Shown: positions 7,186 to 12,964 of the stretch, in pieces
Numbering within the stretch: the first letter of the stretch is position 1
Layout of the letters: each line of letters starts with the position of its first letter
Origin: Idiomarina sp. UBA6142
GTDB taxonomy: Bacteria > Pseudomonadota > Gammaproteobacteria > Enterobacterales > Alteromonadaceae
Direction of reading: 5' to 3'
Assembly: GCA_002423905.1 (NCBI GenBank)
Contig: DIVC01000097.1
Location: 20,048 to 33,011 of the forward strand
DNA length: 12,964 nucleotides
The notes under the pieces: model-generated
What the model was told of the DNA's origin: nothing
Database searches by the model: none
The model's input: the letters and a program-made list of their open reading frames with translations, nothing else
Program-made: the position numbers and the translations under genes

Positions 7186-7286
7186 GAAATTTGGTGGCAA
7201 TTGTTGGCCCTAGAAATAACGTAAACTAGTGATGAGCTCAACGGCGCTCATAAATTGCCGATCCGAGCATTTTTAGACAGGTTAAA

Positions 7287-7943
7287 CTACTCACCGAGAT
7301 AATAACTGGCATTGCCCCATACTGCATCGCCATGTTGCATCATTAACGTGATGATGATCGGCATTAGTTCACTTAACAGGGCAACCGCATCGCGTAATTG
7401 TGTGCGGTTCCAGCTACCGTTCCAAGTTGCTCCGCCATGAATGAGTTGGTTTCGTAAGGTGTAAAGACGGTCCATCACGATGCCAAGGACAGTGACCGTG
7501 TCTTGCGCGGCTAAGGCGCGCTGTGAGGCGCGCTTGGCGGCGCTAAACTTGTCTTGCCAATCGTCAGCACCAGGCATCCCGCTGATGTGGTCCCAAAAGC
7601 GCTGAAAGACAAATTTGTTTTCCAGCAACGAGCGCACTGCACCGGAGTATTTTTGCCATAGGATGTTGTAGATCAGACGCTGCTCATCATAACCGACTAA
7701 GCGCTCAAAAAATGCGACATAGGTCTCACGCGCTTTGGCCCGAGTCACCCCTTCATATTCATTGGCGTAAGCTGCATTAAAGCTGAGCCAGAGGAAGATG
7801 AAGGCTGCATCACTATCCTGCCGCTCAAGTTCTTGCTCGGCACGGTCTAACCAGCTGAGTGCGCGATGCACCCGCACATTCACGCCGGTGCCCCAGTGCT
7901 GTCGATGCTGCCGTTGATGGGCTTTGAGTTGTTGATGCTTCAT
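7287..7943 (-). CDS. HEPN-domain protein, possible ribonuclease
   Basis: The 218-residue soluble, mostly helical protein has no signal peptide. RNQLIH at 164-169 inside TLRNQLIHGG is the R-x4-H motif of HEPN domains, where the Arg and His form the metal-independent RNase site. The helix before it and ALSWLDRAEQELERQDSDAAFIFLW (28-52) fit the four-helix HEPN bundle, where substrates are often RNA. Such proteins act in toxin-antitoxin, abortive-infection or RNA-processing roles, but many are uncharacterised. No partner MNT-nucleotidyltransferase gene is adjacent, so it looks solitary. I took ATG 7943. A TTG at 7955 would add four residues, and the ribosome site (AGGGA, 12 bases off) is not decisive. 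Confidence 0.7.
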   Translation of the reverse strand: MKHQQLKAHQRQHRQHWGTGVNVRVHRALSWLDRAEQELERQDSDAAFIFLWLSFNAAYANEYEGVTRAKARETYVAFFERLVGYDEQRLIYNILWQKYSGAVRSLLENKFVFQRFWDHISGMPGADDWQDKFSAAKRASQRALAAQDTVTVLGIVMDRLYTLRNQLIHGGATWNGSWNRTQLRDAVALLSELMPIIITLMMQHGDAVWGNASYYLGE

Positions 7944-7989
7944 GCTGATGGTCAATCCCTGGGTTGATGTTGCTAATTACCGTCACTAT

Positions 7990-8014
7990 GAAAAATGGGG
8001 CTCAAAGGCCCCAT
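7990..8014 (-). terminator. Intrinsic terminator of the lipoprotein operon
   Basis: On the minus strand ATGGGGC-CTTTGA-GCCCCAT forms a perfect 7-bp GC-rich stem (arms 8008-8014 and 7995-8001), directly followed by a run of five T. It lies about 15 bases after the DUF799 gene stop and ends that operon before the HEPN gene. Confidence 0.9.
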
Positions 8015-8027
8015 AAATAGTCTGTTT

Positions 8028-8711
8028 TTAGTTTTTCACAGGCACCGCTGTTGGCGCAAGCTTCTGATAATACTGAAGGTATTCATGGCTATAGGGACCC
8101 GGCGGTAATGCGGTACCTAGGCCATTAAAAGCTTGTGCATTGGCAGCCCGCGTTAATGGTAAATAGTTGGGTGCGGCGCGCTCAACGGCGGCGGCTATCG
8201 CCATCACGATCAAATCAGCGAGCGGGTTGCCTGAGCTATTTTGCTGTTGTGGTGAATACGCCATTTGCTTGCGCGCTTCCCACAGCAAAGCACCATCCGC
8301 GCTGACTAAGCGATACTCAAAATCGACTTCGGTGGTGGTGCTGAGCAGCATGTACTTGGCGTCCCACTCGTGAATGGTCACGTACAATATGCTGTCGGCT
8401 CCAAACAGCGCGGCGAGTTGTTCCGGTGGGGCATTGTGAACTTCAGCGGCTTCGTAATAGCCCTCGGCTTCGAGCAATGTTTTCACGGTGTTGACGGGAA
8501 AGGTGTAATAGCCTTTTTCGGCCAAGCTAAAGGGCAGTGTGGCGAGGACCGAAGTCGGTGCTAATACGTCAATGACGTTATTTTGTACCGGTACCACCAG
8601 AATCGATTTCAATCGGGCTTGGTGCAGTGGCTCCAAGTAGCTTTGATCGGGTGGTTGTACGGCACAGGCAGATACCAGTAATAACACCAGGGGGAGTAAT
8701 TTATTTCTCAT
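8028..8711 (-). CDS. DUF799 / GNA1162-family lipoprotein
   Basis: The 227-residue product begins with a lipoprotein signal peptide ending LVSAC (lipidated C16). The body has SILVVPVQNNVIDVLAPTSVLATLP, KGYYTFPVN and GADSILYVTIHEWDAKY, the pattern of the DUF799 (Neisseria GNA1162-like) family. These proteins have a fold related to the TolB/CsgG-associated anticodon-like domain and are predicted to sit on the outer membrane facing the periplasm. GGAG seven bases before the ATG supports the start. It overlaps the upstream DUF4810 gene by 11 bases. Last gene of the operon. Cellular role unknown; co-occurrence with CsgG- and DUF4810-type lipoproteins suggests one envelope complex. Confidence 0.85.
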   Translation of the reverse strand: MRNKLLPLVLLLVSACAVQPPDQSYLEPLHQARLKSILVVPVQNNVIDVLAPTSVLATLPFSLAEKGYYTFPVNTVKTLLEAEGYYEAAEVHNAPPEQLAALFGADSILYVTIHEWDAKYMLLSTTTEVDFEYRLVSADGALLWEARKQMAYSPQQQNSSGNPLADLIVMAIAAAVERAAPNYLPLTRAANAQAFNGLGTALPPGPYSHEYLQYYQKLAPTAVPVKN

Positions 8712-9090
8712 CAGCGGCTCCTTGCTGGCGTTGTTGCTGTTTCTGTAAATTGGTAATCAGCGTATTCATGAGCAACTGACTTTCTGGCCATGCTCTGGCT
8801 TCCAGCTGATAGAACCGAATCGCTGCGTCGATATCACCTTCTTCCAACATAAAGGTACCGGCTTCTGCGAATAGACCCGGAGCTAATGGTTTTTTGTTTT
8901 TACTCGAGCCGGCTGCTACGGAATTAACAAAGGTATAGTAGTTCACCAGCATTTCATCACGAACAGCGGGTTCATGAAAATGCACAAATAGTACTTCTTC
9001 GTAGTCTCCCCATTGATACAGTTGATTATTGGTGGCGCAGCCAGACAAAAGTGCGGCGCCCAAAAGGGCGCCGAATAATTTATGGTTCAT
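8701..9090 (-). CDS. DUF4810-family lipoprotein
   Basis: The 129-residue protein has a lipobox LLSGC (lipidated C18). LYQWGDYEEVLF just after it is characteristic of DUF4810. The C-terminal half (LAPGLFAEAGTFMLEEGDIDAAIRFYQLEARAWPES) reads as a TPR-like helical pair. A Q/R-rich end follows. The start codon overlaps the stop of the preceding gene by one base (TAATG), and its own end overlaps the DUF799 gene. Ribosome site weak, so it probably relies on coupling. Function unknown; the family usually travels with CsgG and DUF799 lipoproteins. Confidence 0.82.
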   Translation of the reverse strand: MNHKLFGALLGAALLSGCATNNQLYQWGDYEEVLFVHFHEPAVRDEMLVNYYTFVNSVAAGSSKNKKPLAPGLFAEAGTFMLEEGDIDAAIRFYQLEARAWPESQLLMNTLITNLQKQQQRQQGAADEK

Positions 9091-9404
9091 TATAGGTTGG
9101 TCTCGATAGTTCGGTGAGTCGATTCGCTTAAATACACTTCCTGTGTAAAGGCTGTGCCTTGAGCCGTTCTTATTTCAATCACATGCTTACCTGGGACTAA
9201 TTTTAATGCCTGTTTAGGGGCGAGGTAGTGGCCCAGTGAACCATAGGAGATGCCATCAATCACTAACTCCAGACCGCTGCCATCACCGCGATGAGTAAAA
9301 TTCACTGTCGGTGAGGTGTCATTAACAGTGGTCATCGCTGTAGGTTGTTGTACACATCCCACTAACGTCACGGCTAAGGCGACGATAAGAACTAAGTTTT
9401 TCAT
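9090..9404 (-). CDS. Small beta-rich lipoprotein (PEGA-like), function unknown
   Basis: The 104-residue product has a lipoprotein signal ending LVGC (lipidated C17) and a short T/S-rich linker. A compact domain with alternating beta strands follows: LELVIDGISYGSLG, LKLVPGKHVIEIRTAQG, FTQEVYLSE, HRTIETNL. The ...PGKHVIEI... pattern resembles PEGA-type beta-sandwich domains that coat or anchor at the cell surface. I do not recognise a named family. Start ATG overlaps the csgG-like stop (ATGA) and has GGGAG eight bases upstream. Conserved position between CsgG- and DUF4810-like genes would make it a fourth component of the complex. Confidence 0.75.
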   Translation of the reverse strand: MKNLVLIVALAVTLVGCVQQPTAMTTVNDTSPTVNFTHRGDGSGLELVIDGISYGSLGHYLAPKQALKLVPGKHVIEIRTAQGTAFTQEVYLSESTHRTIETNL

Positions 9405-10369
9405 TGGCTTTGCTCCCGCACTTCCAAGGTTTTCAGGTCAAGGCCGGCAATACTACCGTTGCGAATCACGCCCATGGCGCCTTGGTTTAGGGCATCACTA
9501 CCAAAGGTAGCAGTGATTTCAAGCTCAGCGACTTTTTGTCCAGGCAGCGTAATGGTGCTGCCTACGGTGGCTGAATAAATTTGCTGACCTTTACTCATGA
9601 CATCAAAGACCATACCCGCTTTAACGCCCTGACTGTCGCCACCACTGATAAATATTTGCTCATTTTCTTGCGCTAAAACATCGGCCGTCCATGGTTTTTC
9701 GAGCAACAGCTTGAGCATGTTTTCAACCGCCGCATTCACCGCTGCGCCAATGGCTATATCATTGAGGCTGCCATCGTAACCAGCCACGGAACCAAATCCC
9801 ATAGTACGTGACTGCTCGAGTGAGGAGCTGCCAGTTCCCGATACCGAGGCAATCACTTGCCCGCTGGTAACATCGACTAAACGTAAATCCACTGTGGCAG
9901 TTGCTTCTTGTTTATTGCTGCTCGAAACAAAACCACGTTCACCGGTGGTGTTGCGACCAAATTCAGTCAGTGAGCCAATAACTAAGGTATCCACCCCAAC
10001 CAACTGCTGGCTTACCCCGCTGAGATTTTGTTCCGCTTGAATCGCCGCCAGGTCTTGACGTTCAAAAATCAGGAACTGATTGGTGTTGGCTATGGCCTGA
10101 GTAAACATGTCAGAAATTTTCTGATCATGGATACCAGTCGCTGCTTCACGCAGCAAACTGCGGCCATAATTGGTCTCATTGGTCAGCCGACCGACTGCAA
10201 TTTTGCGTTTTAGACCTAAGCCTTGGCGCTGCTCCGGCAATTGTTGCTGGGCTTGTAGCTGCTGTTCGGCACTGACACCACTGCTACTGACTTTCGGTTG
10301 TGGCGCTTGACTGGCGCAGCCAGCTAAGGCTAACACCGCACAGGCCGATATCACGGTTTTGATGGTCAT
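9401..10369 (-). CDS. CsgG/HfaB-family outer-membrane lipoprotein
   Basis: 322 residues; signal peptide ends LALAGC (lipidated C18). The CsgG domain follows: KIAVGRLTNETNYGR (56-70), a helix, FLIFERQDLAAIQAEQ (99-114), VDTLVIGSLTEFGR and ATVDLRLVDVTSGQVIASVSG, typical of the curli-pore fold. About 80 extra residues at the C-terminus (ISGGDSQGVKAGMVFDV..., also seen in FlgT-like proteins) are not in E. coli CsgG (277 residues). Upstream ATG/GTG starts are possible on frame length, but ATG 10369 has AGGA in place and starts directly at the signal peptide. First gene of the operon. No csgA/B/E/F homologue is present in the window, so a curli role is not supported. It more likely builds an envelope complex with the next three lipoproteins. 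Confidence 0.88.
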   Translation of the reverse strand: MTIKTVISACAVLALAGCASQAPQPKVSSSGVSAEQQLQAQQQLPEQRQGLGLKRKIAVGRLTNETNYGRSLLREAATGIHDQKISDMFTQAIANTNQFLIFERQDLAAIQAEQNLSGVSQQLVGVDTLVIGSLTEFGRNTTGERGFVSSSNKQEATATVDLRLVDVTSGQVIASVSGTGSSSLEQSRTMGFGSVAGYDGSLNDIAIGAAVNAAVENMLKLLLEKPWTADVLAQENEQIFISGGDSQGVKAGMVFDVMSKGQQIYSATVGSTITLPGQKVAELEITATFGSDALNQGAMGVIRNGSIAGLDLKTLEVREQSQ

Positions 10370-10398
10370 AAATTTTCCTGTTGGAATGAAGTATCTCC

Positions 10399-10427
10399 AT
10401 TCTAGCCGCGCTACCAAAAGTTTACAA
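10399..10427 (-). promoter_or_regulatory. Promoter of the CsgG lipoprotein operon
   Basis: On the minus strand -35 TTGTAA (10422-10427, 4/6) and -10 TAGAAT (10399-10404, 5/6) are separated by exactly 17 bases. The start would be near 10392, about 25 bases before the ATG. Confidence 0.7.
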
Positions 10428-10538
10428 AAAATTATCATCACTATGTGTGCTGGCGAACCGACTGGATCACTGGAACAGTGCATTATCGATCGACAGCCCC
10501 CGCATTTCAGTGTCGGCTGATCACTAACAGAGGTACTT

Positions 10539-10868
10539 ATGACCAAGCATACGCAAAACCAACCCTTAGTAACTCAAGCGGATGATGCAACCACTCGCAA
10601 CGAGCAAACTGATTCACGTAAAAGTGTATCAATGGCCAGCGATCAACAAGCGATGGCTAACCCAGCTAACCCAGCGCGTAAAACCCAGTGGCAAAAGCAA
10701 GTGAAAGCCGCTAAAGCACAGTGGGGCAAGCTGAGCGAGAAAGAATTAGAAACCTGTTGTGGCGATCAGAATGAGCTCGCCGGATTGGTGGAAAAGCGCT
10801 ACAGCATCAGCCATGACGCCGCTAAAAAGCAAGTGATTCAATTCATGGATAAGACCAAACAGCTGTAA
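10539..10868 (+). CDS. CsbD-family stress protein with extended N-terminus
   Basis: 109 residues, soluble. The C-terminal part (about 51-103) matches the CsbD/YjbJ domain: WQKQVKAAKAQWGKLSEKEL, then GDQNELAGLVEKRYSISHDAAKKQVIQF, compared with YjbJ WKQFKGKVKEQWGKLTDDD...GKRDQLVGKIQERYG. The first ~48 residues are a polar, Q/N/T-rich probably disordered tail with no counterpart in 69-residue YjbJ. CsbD-like proteins accumulate in general stress, with no proven biochemical role. GAGG six bases upstream supports the start. Only 18 bases separate it from the BON gene, so the two are probably cotranscribed. I see no convincing promoter upstream; a 13-base palindrome (CACTG-gaa-CAGTG, 10468-10480) lies there. 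Confidence 0.85.
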   Translation: MTKHTQNQPLVTQADDATTRNEQTDSRKSVSMASDQQAMANPANPARKTQWQKQVKAAKAQWGKLSEKELETCCGDQNELAGLVEKRYSISHDAAKKQVIQFMDKTKQL

Positions 10869-10886
10869 CCCAGCGAGGAAACCATT

Positions 10887-11732
10887 ATGACTCTTTTAAA
10901 ATCAAAAATACTGTTAGCTGCCGCCATTGCATTAACGCTTGGTTGTACCAGTGTTTATGCAGACTCGGAGAAAACCACCATGCAACAACACGTTAGTAAC
11001 GCCCGTCATGAAGCACAAATTGCAACCACCTATGCGTTGAGTCCTTATTTGCGTGCCAATGATATTCAGGTCACCGCATTGAATGGCAAAATCATGCTGA
11101 CTGGCCATGTTGCTGATGCAACCAACAAAGAACTAGCGGGCGCGATTGCTGCTGGTGTTGATGGCGTAAAAGACGTTGATAATCGCATTGTAGTGGACCG
11201 TGACTATAAAGCGCCTCAGCGCAGTAATGCCAATCCAAGAGGTTATGCACAGACTGTCAGTGATGCGGAAATTAATGCCGCCATCAAATCAAAACTGATT
11301 TGGAGCAAGCATGCCGACGGTATGGACATGACGGTTACCACAGCAAATGGCCAAGTGGTGCTAGCGGGTAATGTGGCTACTCAACAGATGAAGCAACTGT
11401 CTGAAAAGTTAGCCCGTGACACCAACGGTGTGCGTTCGGTGGACAATAAGTTGGTGGTAAGTGATAAAACCATGGCTGGCCACAAGTATGGCACCGTTTA
11501 TCAAGATGAAGAAAGCACCATGATGTCAGATGCTTGGATTACTACCAAAGTGAAATCAAGCCTGCTGTATTCGCGCAACGTGTCTGGGTTTGACATTGGT
11601 GTGAATACTGAAAAGGGTGCAGTGACCTTAGACGGTCGTGTCAATAGCGGTGCAGAAAAGGCGTTAGCCGTTGAACTAGCTGAGCATGTACGCGGTGTGA
11701 AAAGTGTTAATGCGAGCAAGGTAGTTTTCTGA
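10887..11732 (+). CDS. Triple-BON-domain envelope protein (OsmY-like)
   Basis: 281 residues; a signal peptide is followed by three BON domains at about 41-105, 127-192 and 216-281. Each has the family pattern of a short helix, then ...VxVxxxxGxVxLxGxV... and a closing helix with GVxxVxNxLxV, where the glycines are conserved. OsmY of E. coli is periplasmic, osmotically induced and has two BON domains, so this is a three-domain relative. The signal could be read as a lipobox (LTLGC, C20) or as a Sec type I signal (VYA-DS after residue 25). Type I is slightly more likely because it matches the OsmY SAYA-E cut. Good Shine-Dalgarno (GAGGA). Ends at a strong terminator. Confidence 0.88.
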   Translation: MTLLKSKILLAAAIALTLGCTSVYADSEKTTMQQHVSNARHEAQIATTYALSPYLRANDIQVTALNGKIMLTGHVADATNKELAGAIAAGVDGVKDVDNRIVVDRDYKAPQRSNANPRGYAQTVSDAEINAAIKSKLIWSKHADGMDMTVTTANGQVVLAGNVATQQMKQLSEKLARDTNGVRSVDNKLVVSDKTMAGHKYGTVYQDEESTMMSDAWITTKVKSSLLYSRNVSGFDIGVNTEKGAVTLDGRVNSGAEKALAVELAEHVRGVKSVNASKVVF

Positions 11733-11766
11733 AACGCAAGAAAGCAACCGTTCTAAGAAATGTTGT

Positions 11767-11797
11767 AGACAACAGTAATTGTGCTGTTGTCTTTTTT
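11767..11797 (+). terminator. Intrinsic terminator after the BON gene
   Basis: AGACAACAG-TAATTGTG-CTGTTGTCT is a perfect 9-bp stem with an 8-base loop and a run of six T. It ends 14 bases before the next ATG, so it also sits in the leader of the yqjD-like gene, where read-through would supply transcript. Confidence 0.9.
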
Positions 11798-11811
11798 AGT
11801 GAGGAATCGTT

Positions 11812-12162
11812 ATGAAAAATCCAATTGAAATCCAGTCACCGGCAGGCGCTTTTGACCGCAGTGTTGATTCTGCATCGGATAGCATTCACAACGTTATTGA
11901 TAAAGCATCTCATGCTGCCGCCCCGGCCATAGAAAGTATGGCTAATGGCGCTCATCATGCGGTCAATAAAATGGCTGATGGCGCGCATCATGCAGCTGAT
12001 GCGGTTGTTCATAAAGGTGAACAGTTGCACGATCTGCAGCAGCGTCTGACCGTCAGTACTCGTGAACACGTGCGCAAGCACCCATTTATTACCCTAGGCC
12101 TTGCGGTTGCCGGTGGCGCCTTGCTGGGCTTGTGGTTAAACAAGAAAAGAGACGTCTCGTAA
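11812..12162 (+). CDS. YqjD/ElaB-like DUF883 protein, C-tail-anchored
   Basis: 116 residues. Long amphipathic helical N-terminal part rich in Ala/His, with an internal duplicated unit M-A-N/D-GAHHA (about residues 44-58), then REHVRKHPF and a C-terminal membrane helix (ITLGLAVAGGALLGLWL, about 93-109). This is the layout of YqjD/ElaB/DUF883 proteins, which anchor ribosomes to the inner membrane in stationary phase in E. coli. The ribosome link for this protein is inference from the family. GAGGAA before the ATG. Its stop overlaps the next gene by one base (TAATG). The next two genes repeat the order yqjD-yqjE-yqjK. Confidence 0.82.
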   Translation: MKNPIEIQSPAGAFDRSVDSASDSIHNVIDKASHAAAPAIESMANGAHHAVNKMADGAHHAADAVVHKGEQLHDLQQRLTVSTREHVRKHPFITLGLAVAGGALLGLWLNKKRDVS

Positions 12163-12578
12163 TGGCACAAGAACCTACTGAAACACCCGCTAACACGGGT
12201 GTTTTTCCATCATCGCAATTGTTAACACCGGAGCTTTTGTGCTGGTGGAAGCAGGCAGCTAGCTTGTTTAATACCGAACTAGAAATTGTCGCTTTAGAAG
12301 GTGAGCGGGTGGCACGCAGTATGGTTCGATTGCTGCTCTATAGCCTATTAGCCGGGCTGTTAGTGTTGACCCTATGGTTTGCTACGCTGACGCAATTGCT
12401 GTTATTCATTCAAGCAGCAAGTTTTACCTTGGCACAAGCCCTAGGGCTGGTGATGGTGGCAAATTTGGCTGCCGTGTGGTGGTTGATTCGGCGTTGTCGT
12501 CATCATAGTAAATATCTGCGCTTTCCTGCTACACGGCATAGTCTGAAATTGCTGTTAACAGCTGGCACAGGAGGTTAA
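12162..12578 (+). CDS. YqjE-like (phage-holin-family) two-helix membrane protein
   Basis: 138 residues; after a Pro/Thr-rich 20-residue lead, a helical segment and two membrane helices at about 62-81 and 88-110, followed by a basic tail (RRCRHHSKYLRF). The neighbourhood and layout match YqjE of the yqjD-yqjE-yqjK cluster. The actual function is unknown, and the 'holin' name in the family is historical. ATG 12162 overlaps the preceding stop by one base. A GTG at 12132 would lie inside the yqjD-like gene and lacks support. An intrinsic-terminator-like hairpin lies in codons 7-15. Confidence 0.78.
   Translation: MAQEPTETPANTGVFPSSQLLTPELLCWWKQAASLFNTELEIVALEGERVARSMVRLLLYSLLAGLLVLTLWFATLTQLLLFIQAASFTLAQALGLVMVANLAAVWWLIRRCRHHSKYLRFPATRHSLKLLLTAGTGG
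12181..12206 (+). terminator. Terminator-like hairpin inside the yqjE-like coding start
   Basis: AAACACCCG-CTAACA-CGGGTGTTT is a perfect 9-bp stem with a 6-base loop, running into five T before CC. It has the shape of a Rho-independent terminator within the first codons of the gene. It may serve as an attenuator that reduces yqjE- and yqjK-like mRNA relative to yqjD-like. Confidence 0.55.
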
Positions 12579-12581
12579 CCG

Positions 12582-12887
12582 ATGAGTCATACTAGTCATA
12601 TCCGCTTGGCTCAACTGTTGCAGCAATTAGCGGCTGAACGAGGAGCGTTGGCTGTTCAGTCGCACCGAGTGGGGCAGGTCGCTAAGGCTACTATAAGCTC
12701 ACCGCCAATCCTTATCATGGGGAGCTTGGTGGGTTTTATTATGGCGGCGCGCGAACCGAGCTGTGCACCAGAAGTCAGCGATCAATCGTCGACTGTCGGG
12801 GCGCGGCCACGACATCATGGTCTGTTGCTGTTGGCGATAATGCTTCACCGCATCAAGCGCTCAATCTCGTCTTTCACGACGGTGTAA
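12582..12887 (+). CDS. YqjK-like protein
   Basis: 101 residues: a helical, Q/R-rich N-terminus (LAQLLQQLAAERGALAVQSHRV), a short hydrophobic helix (LIMGSLVGFIMAA) and a basic, low-complexity C-terminal part. E. coli YqjK (about 99 residues) has the same order of QQQRLDLSASRR-like helix and hydrophobic centre, and the same place after yqjE. Similarity is faint, so the name is tentative. AGGAGG before the ATG is a strong ribosome site. The last 43 bases overlap, in the opposite direction, the end of the Crp/Fnr-type gene. The extended C-terminal region past residue 60 is not clearly protein-like and may be a run-on. Confidence 0.6.
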   Translation: MSHTSHIRLAQLLQQLAAERGALAVQSHRVGQVAKATISSPPILIMGSLVGFIMAAREPSCAPEVSDQSSTVGARPRHHGLLLLAIMLHRIKRSISSFTTV

Positions 12888-12964
12888 CATTCGCAACTCA
12901 GTTGTTCTAGTTTCGGTCTATTGGTGACCAAAATGTGACCACGACTGTAATCAATCACGCCTTT
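12845..12964 (-). CDS. Crp/Fnr-family transcriptional regulator (C-terminal end)
   Basis: Partial gene on the minus strand: 39 residues plus stop are visible and the rest is beyond the window. The visible part reads KGVIDYSRGHILVTNRPKLE, then LSCECYTVVKDEIERLMR. This is the typical end of a Crp/Fnr winged helix: GLIxYSRGxIxVxDRxxLExxxCECY. The cAMP- or oxygen-sensing domain cannot be judged. The two cysteines in CEC are common in this family and do not imply a metal site by themselves. It converges on the yqjK-like gene and could control the adjacent stress genes, which is inference. Confidence 0.8.
   Translation of the reverse strand, partial: KGVIDYSRGHILVTNRPKLEQLSCECYTVVKDEIERLMR

Larger units (their letters stand above)
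6749..7286. other. 538-base gene-free region between the tRNAs and the HEPN gene
   Basis: No convincing coding frame on either strand. From left to right it holds the tRNA promoter, a cluster of DnaA-box-like 9-mers (6888-6969), a short GC hairpin GCGCC-CTCC-GGCGC (6993-7006) followed by ATTTT, an AT-rich block (about 7019-7079) with a repeated GCTTAAAA, and a 17-base palindrome at 7169-7185. No terminator for the HEPN gene is clear at its 3' end. Confidence 0.6.

Noticed and set aside
9401..10369. Curli secretion role
   Set aside because: Only the pore-family gene is present. No CsgA, B, E or F-like gene appears in the window.
10468..10480. CACTG-gaa-CAGTG palindrome before the CsbD-like gene
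   Set aside because: Five-base arms are too short to call an operator with confidence, and no matching promoter was found nearby.
10370..10546. Upstream extension of the CsgG-like frame (59 more residues)
   Set aside because: It lacks protein-like sequence, covers the promoter, and the lipoprotein signal peptide with its ribosome site starts at 10369.
12162..12578. Phage lysis cassette, from the holin-family resemblance
   Set aside because: The neighbours are YqjD- and YqjK-like stress genes, and there is no endolysin or other phage gene.

Overview
The window reads as chromosomal DNA of a marine-type gammaproteobacterium. The Rnf proteins resemble the E. coli/Vibrio Rsx/Rnf set closely. The other genes (MJ1255/VC2487-type glycosyltransferase, CsgG/DUF4810/DUF799 lipoproteins, CsbD/BON/YqjD-E-K stress set) suggest the Alteromonadales/Idiomarinaceae neighbourhood. 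That placement is inference from protein character, not a database result. All gene calls rest on reading translations, motifs, start signals and junctions.

Layout. (1) Bases 1-4716, minus strand: rnfA-B-C-D-G and the 5' part of rnfE, a membrane electron-transport complex. Every one of the five junctions is a 4-base ATGA stop/start overlap. Three of the genes carry the same 17-base sequence in the same codon phase (KGQAL). (2) 4717-4916: a divergent control region with a candidate rnfA promoter and, facing right, three 7-mers at 11-base spacing that match a PhoB (Pho) box. (3) 4917-6514, plus strand: a PAP2 lipid phosphatase overlapping a GT-B glycosyltransferase. With the Pho box, this pair suggests phosphate-starvation membrane-lipid replacement. 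(4) 6561-6748, minus strand: two tRNA-Asn(GTT) genes behind a promoter with a perfect -35. (5) 6749-7286: a gene-free stretch with four DnaA-box-like 9-mers, three GATC sites, an AT-rich block and a 17-base palindrome. (6) 7287-7943, minus: a HEPN-domain protein with an intact R-x4-H motif. (7) 8028-10369, minus: four overlapping lipoprotein genes (CsgG-like, a small beta-rich lipoprotein, DUF4810, DUF799) with a clear promoter and a clear terminator. (8) 10539-12887, plus: a stress/envelope set (CsbD-like, triple-BON OsmY-like, YqjD-, YqjE- and YqjK-like). (9) 12845-12964, minus: the C-terminal end of a Crp/Fnr-type regulator, overlapping the end of the yqjK-like gene tail to tail.

The most unusual points are the Pho-box-controlled phosphatase/glycosyltransferase pair, the in-frame 17-base repeat shared by three rnf genes, and the DnaA-box cluster beside the tRNA pair. 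No CRISPR array, prophage or transposase gene is seen.
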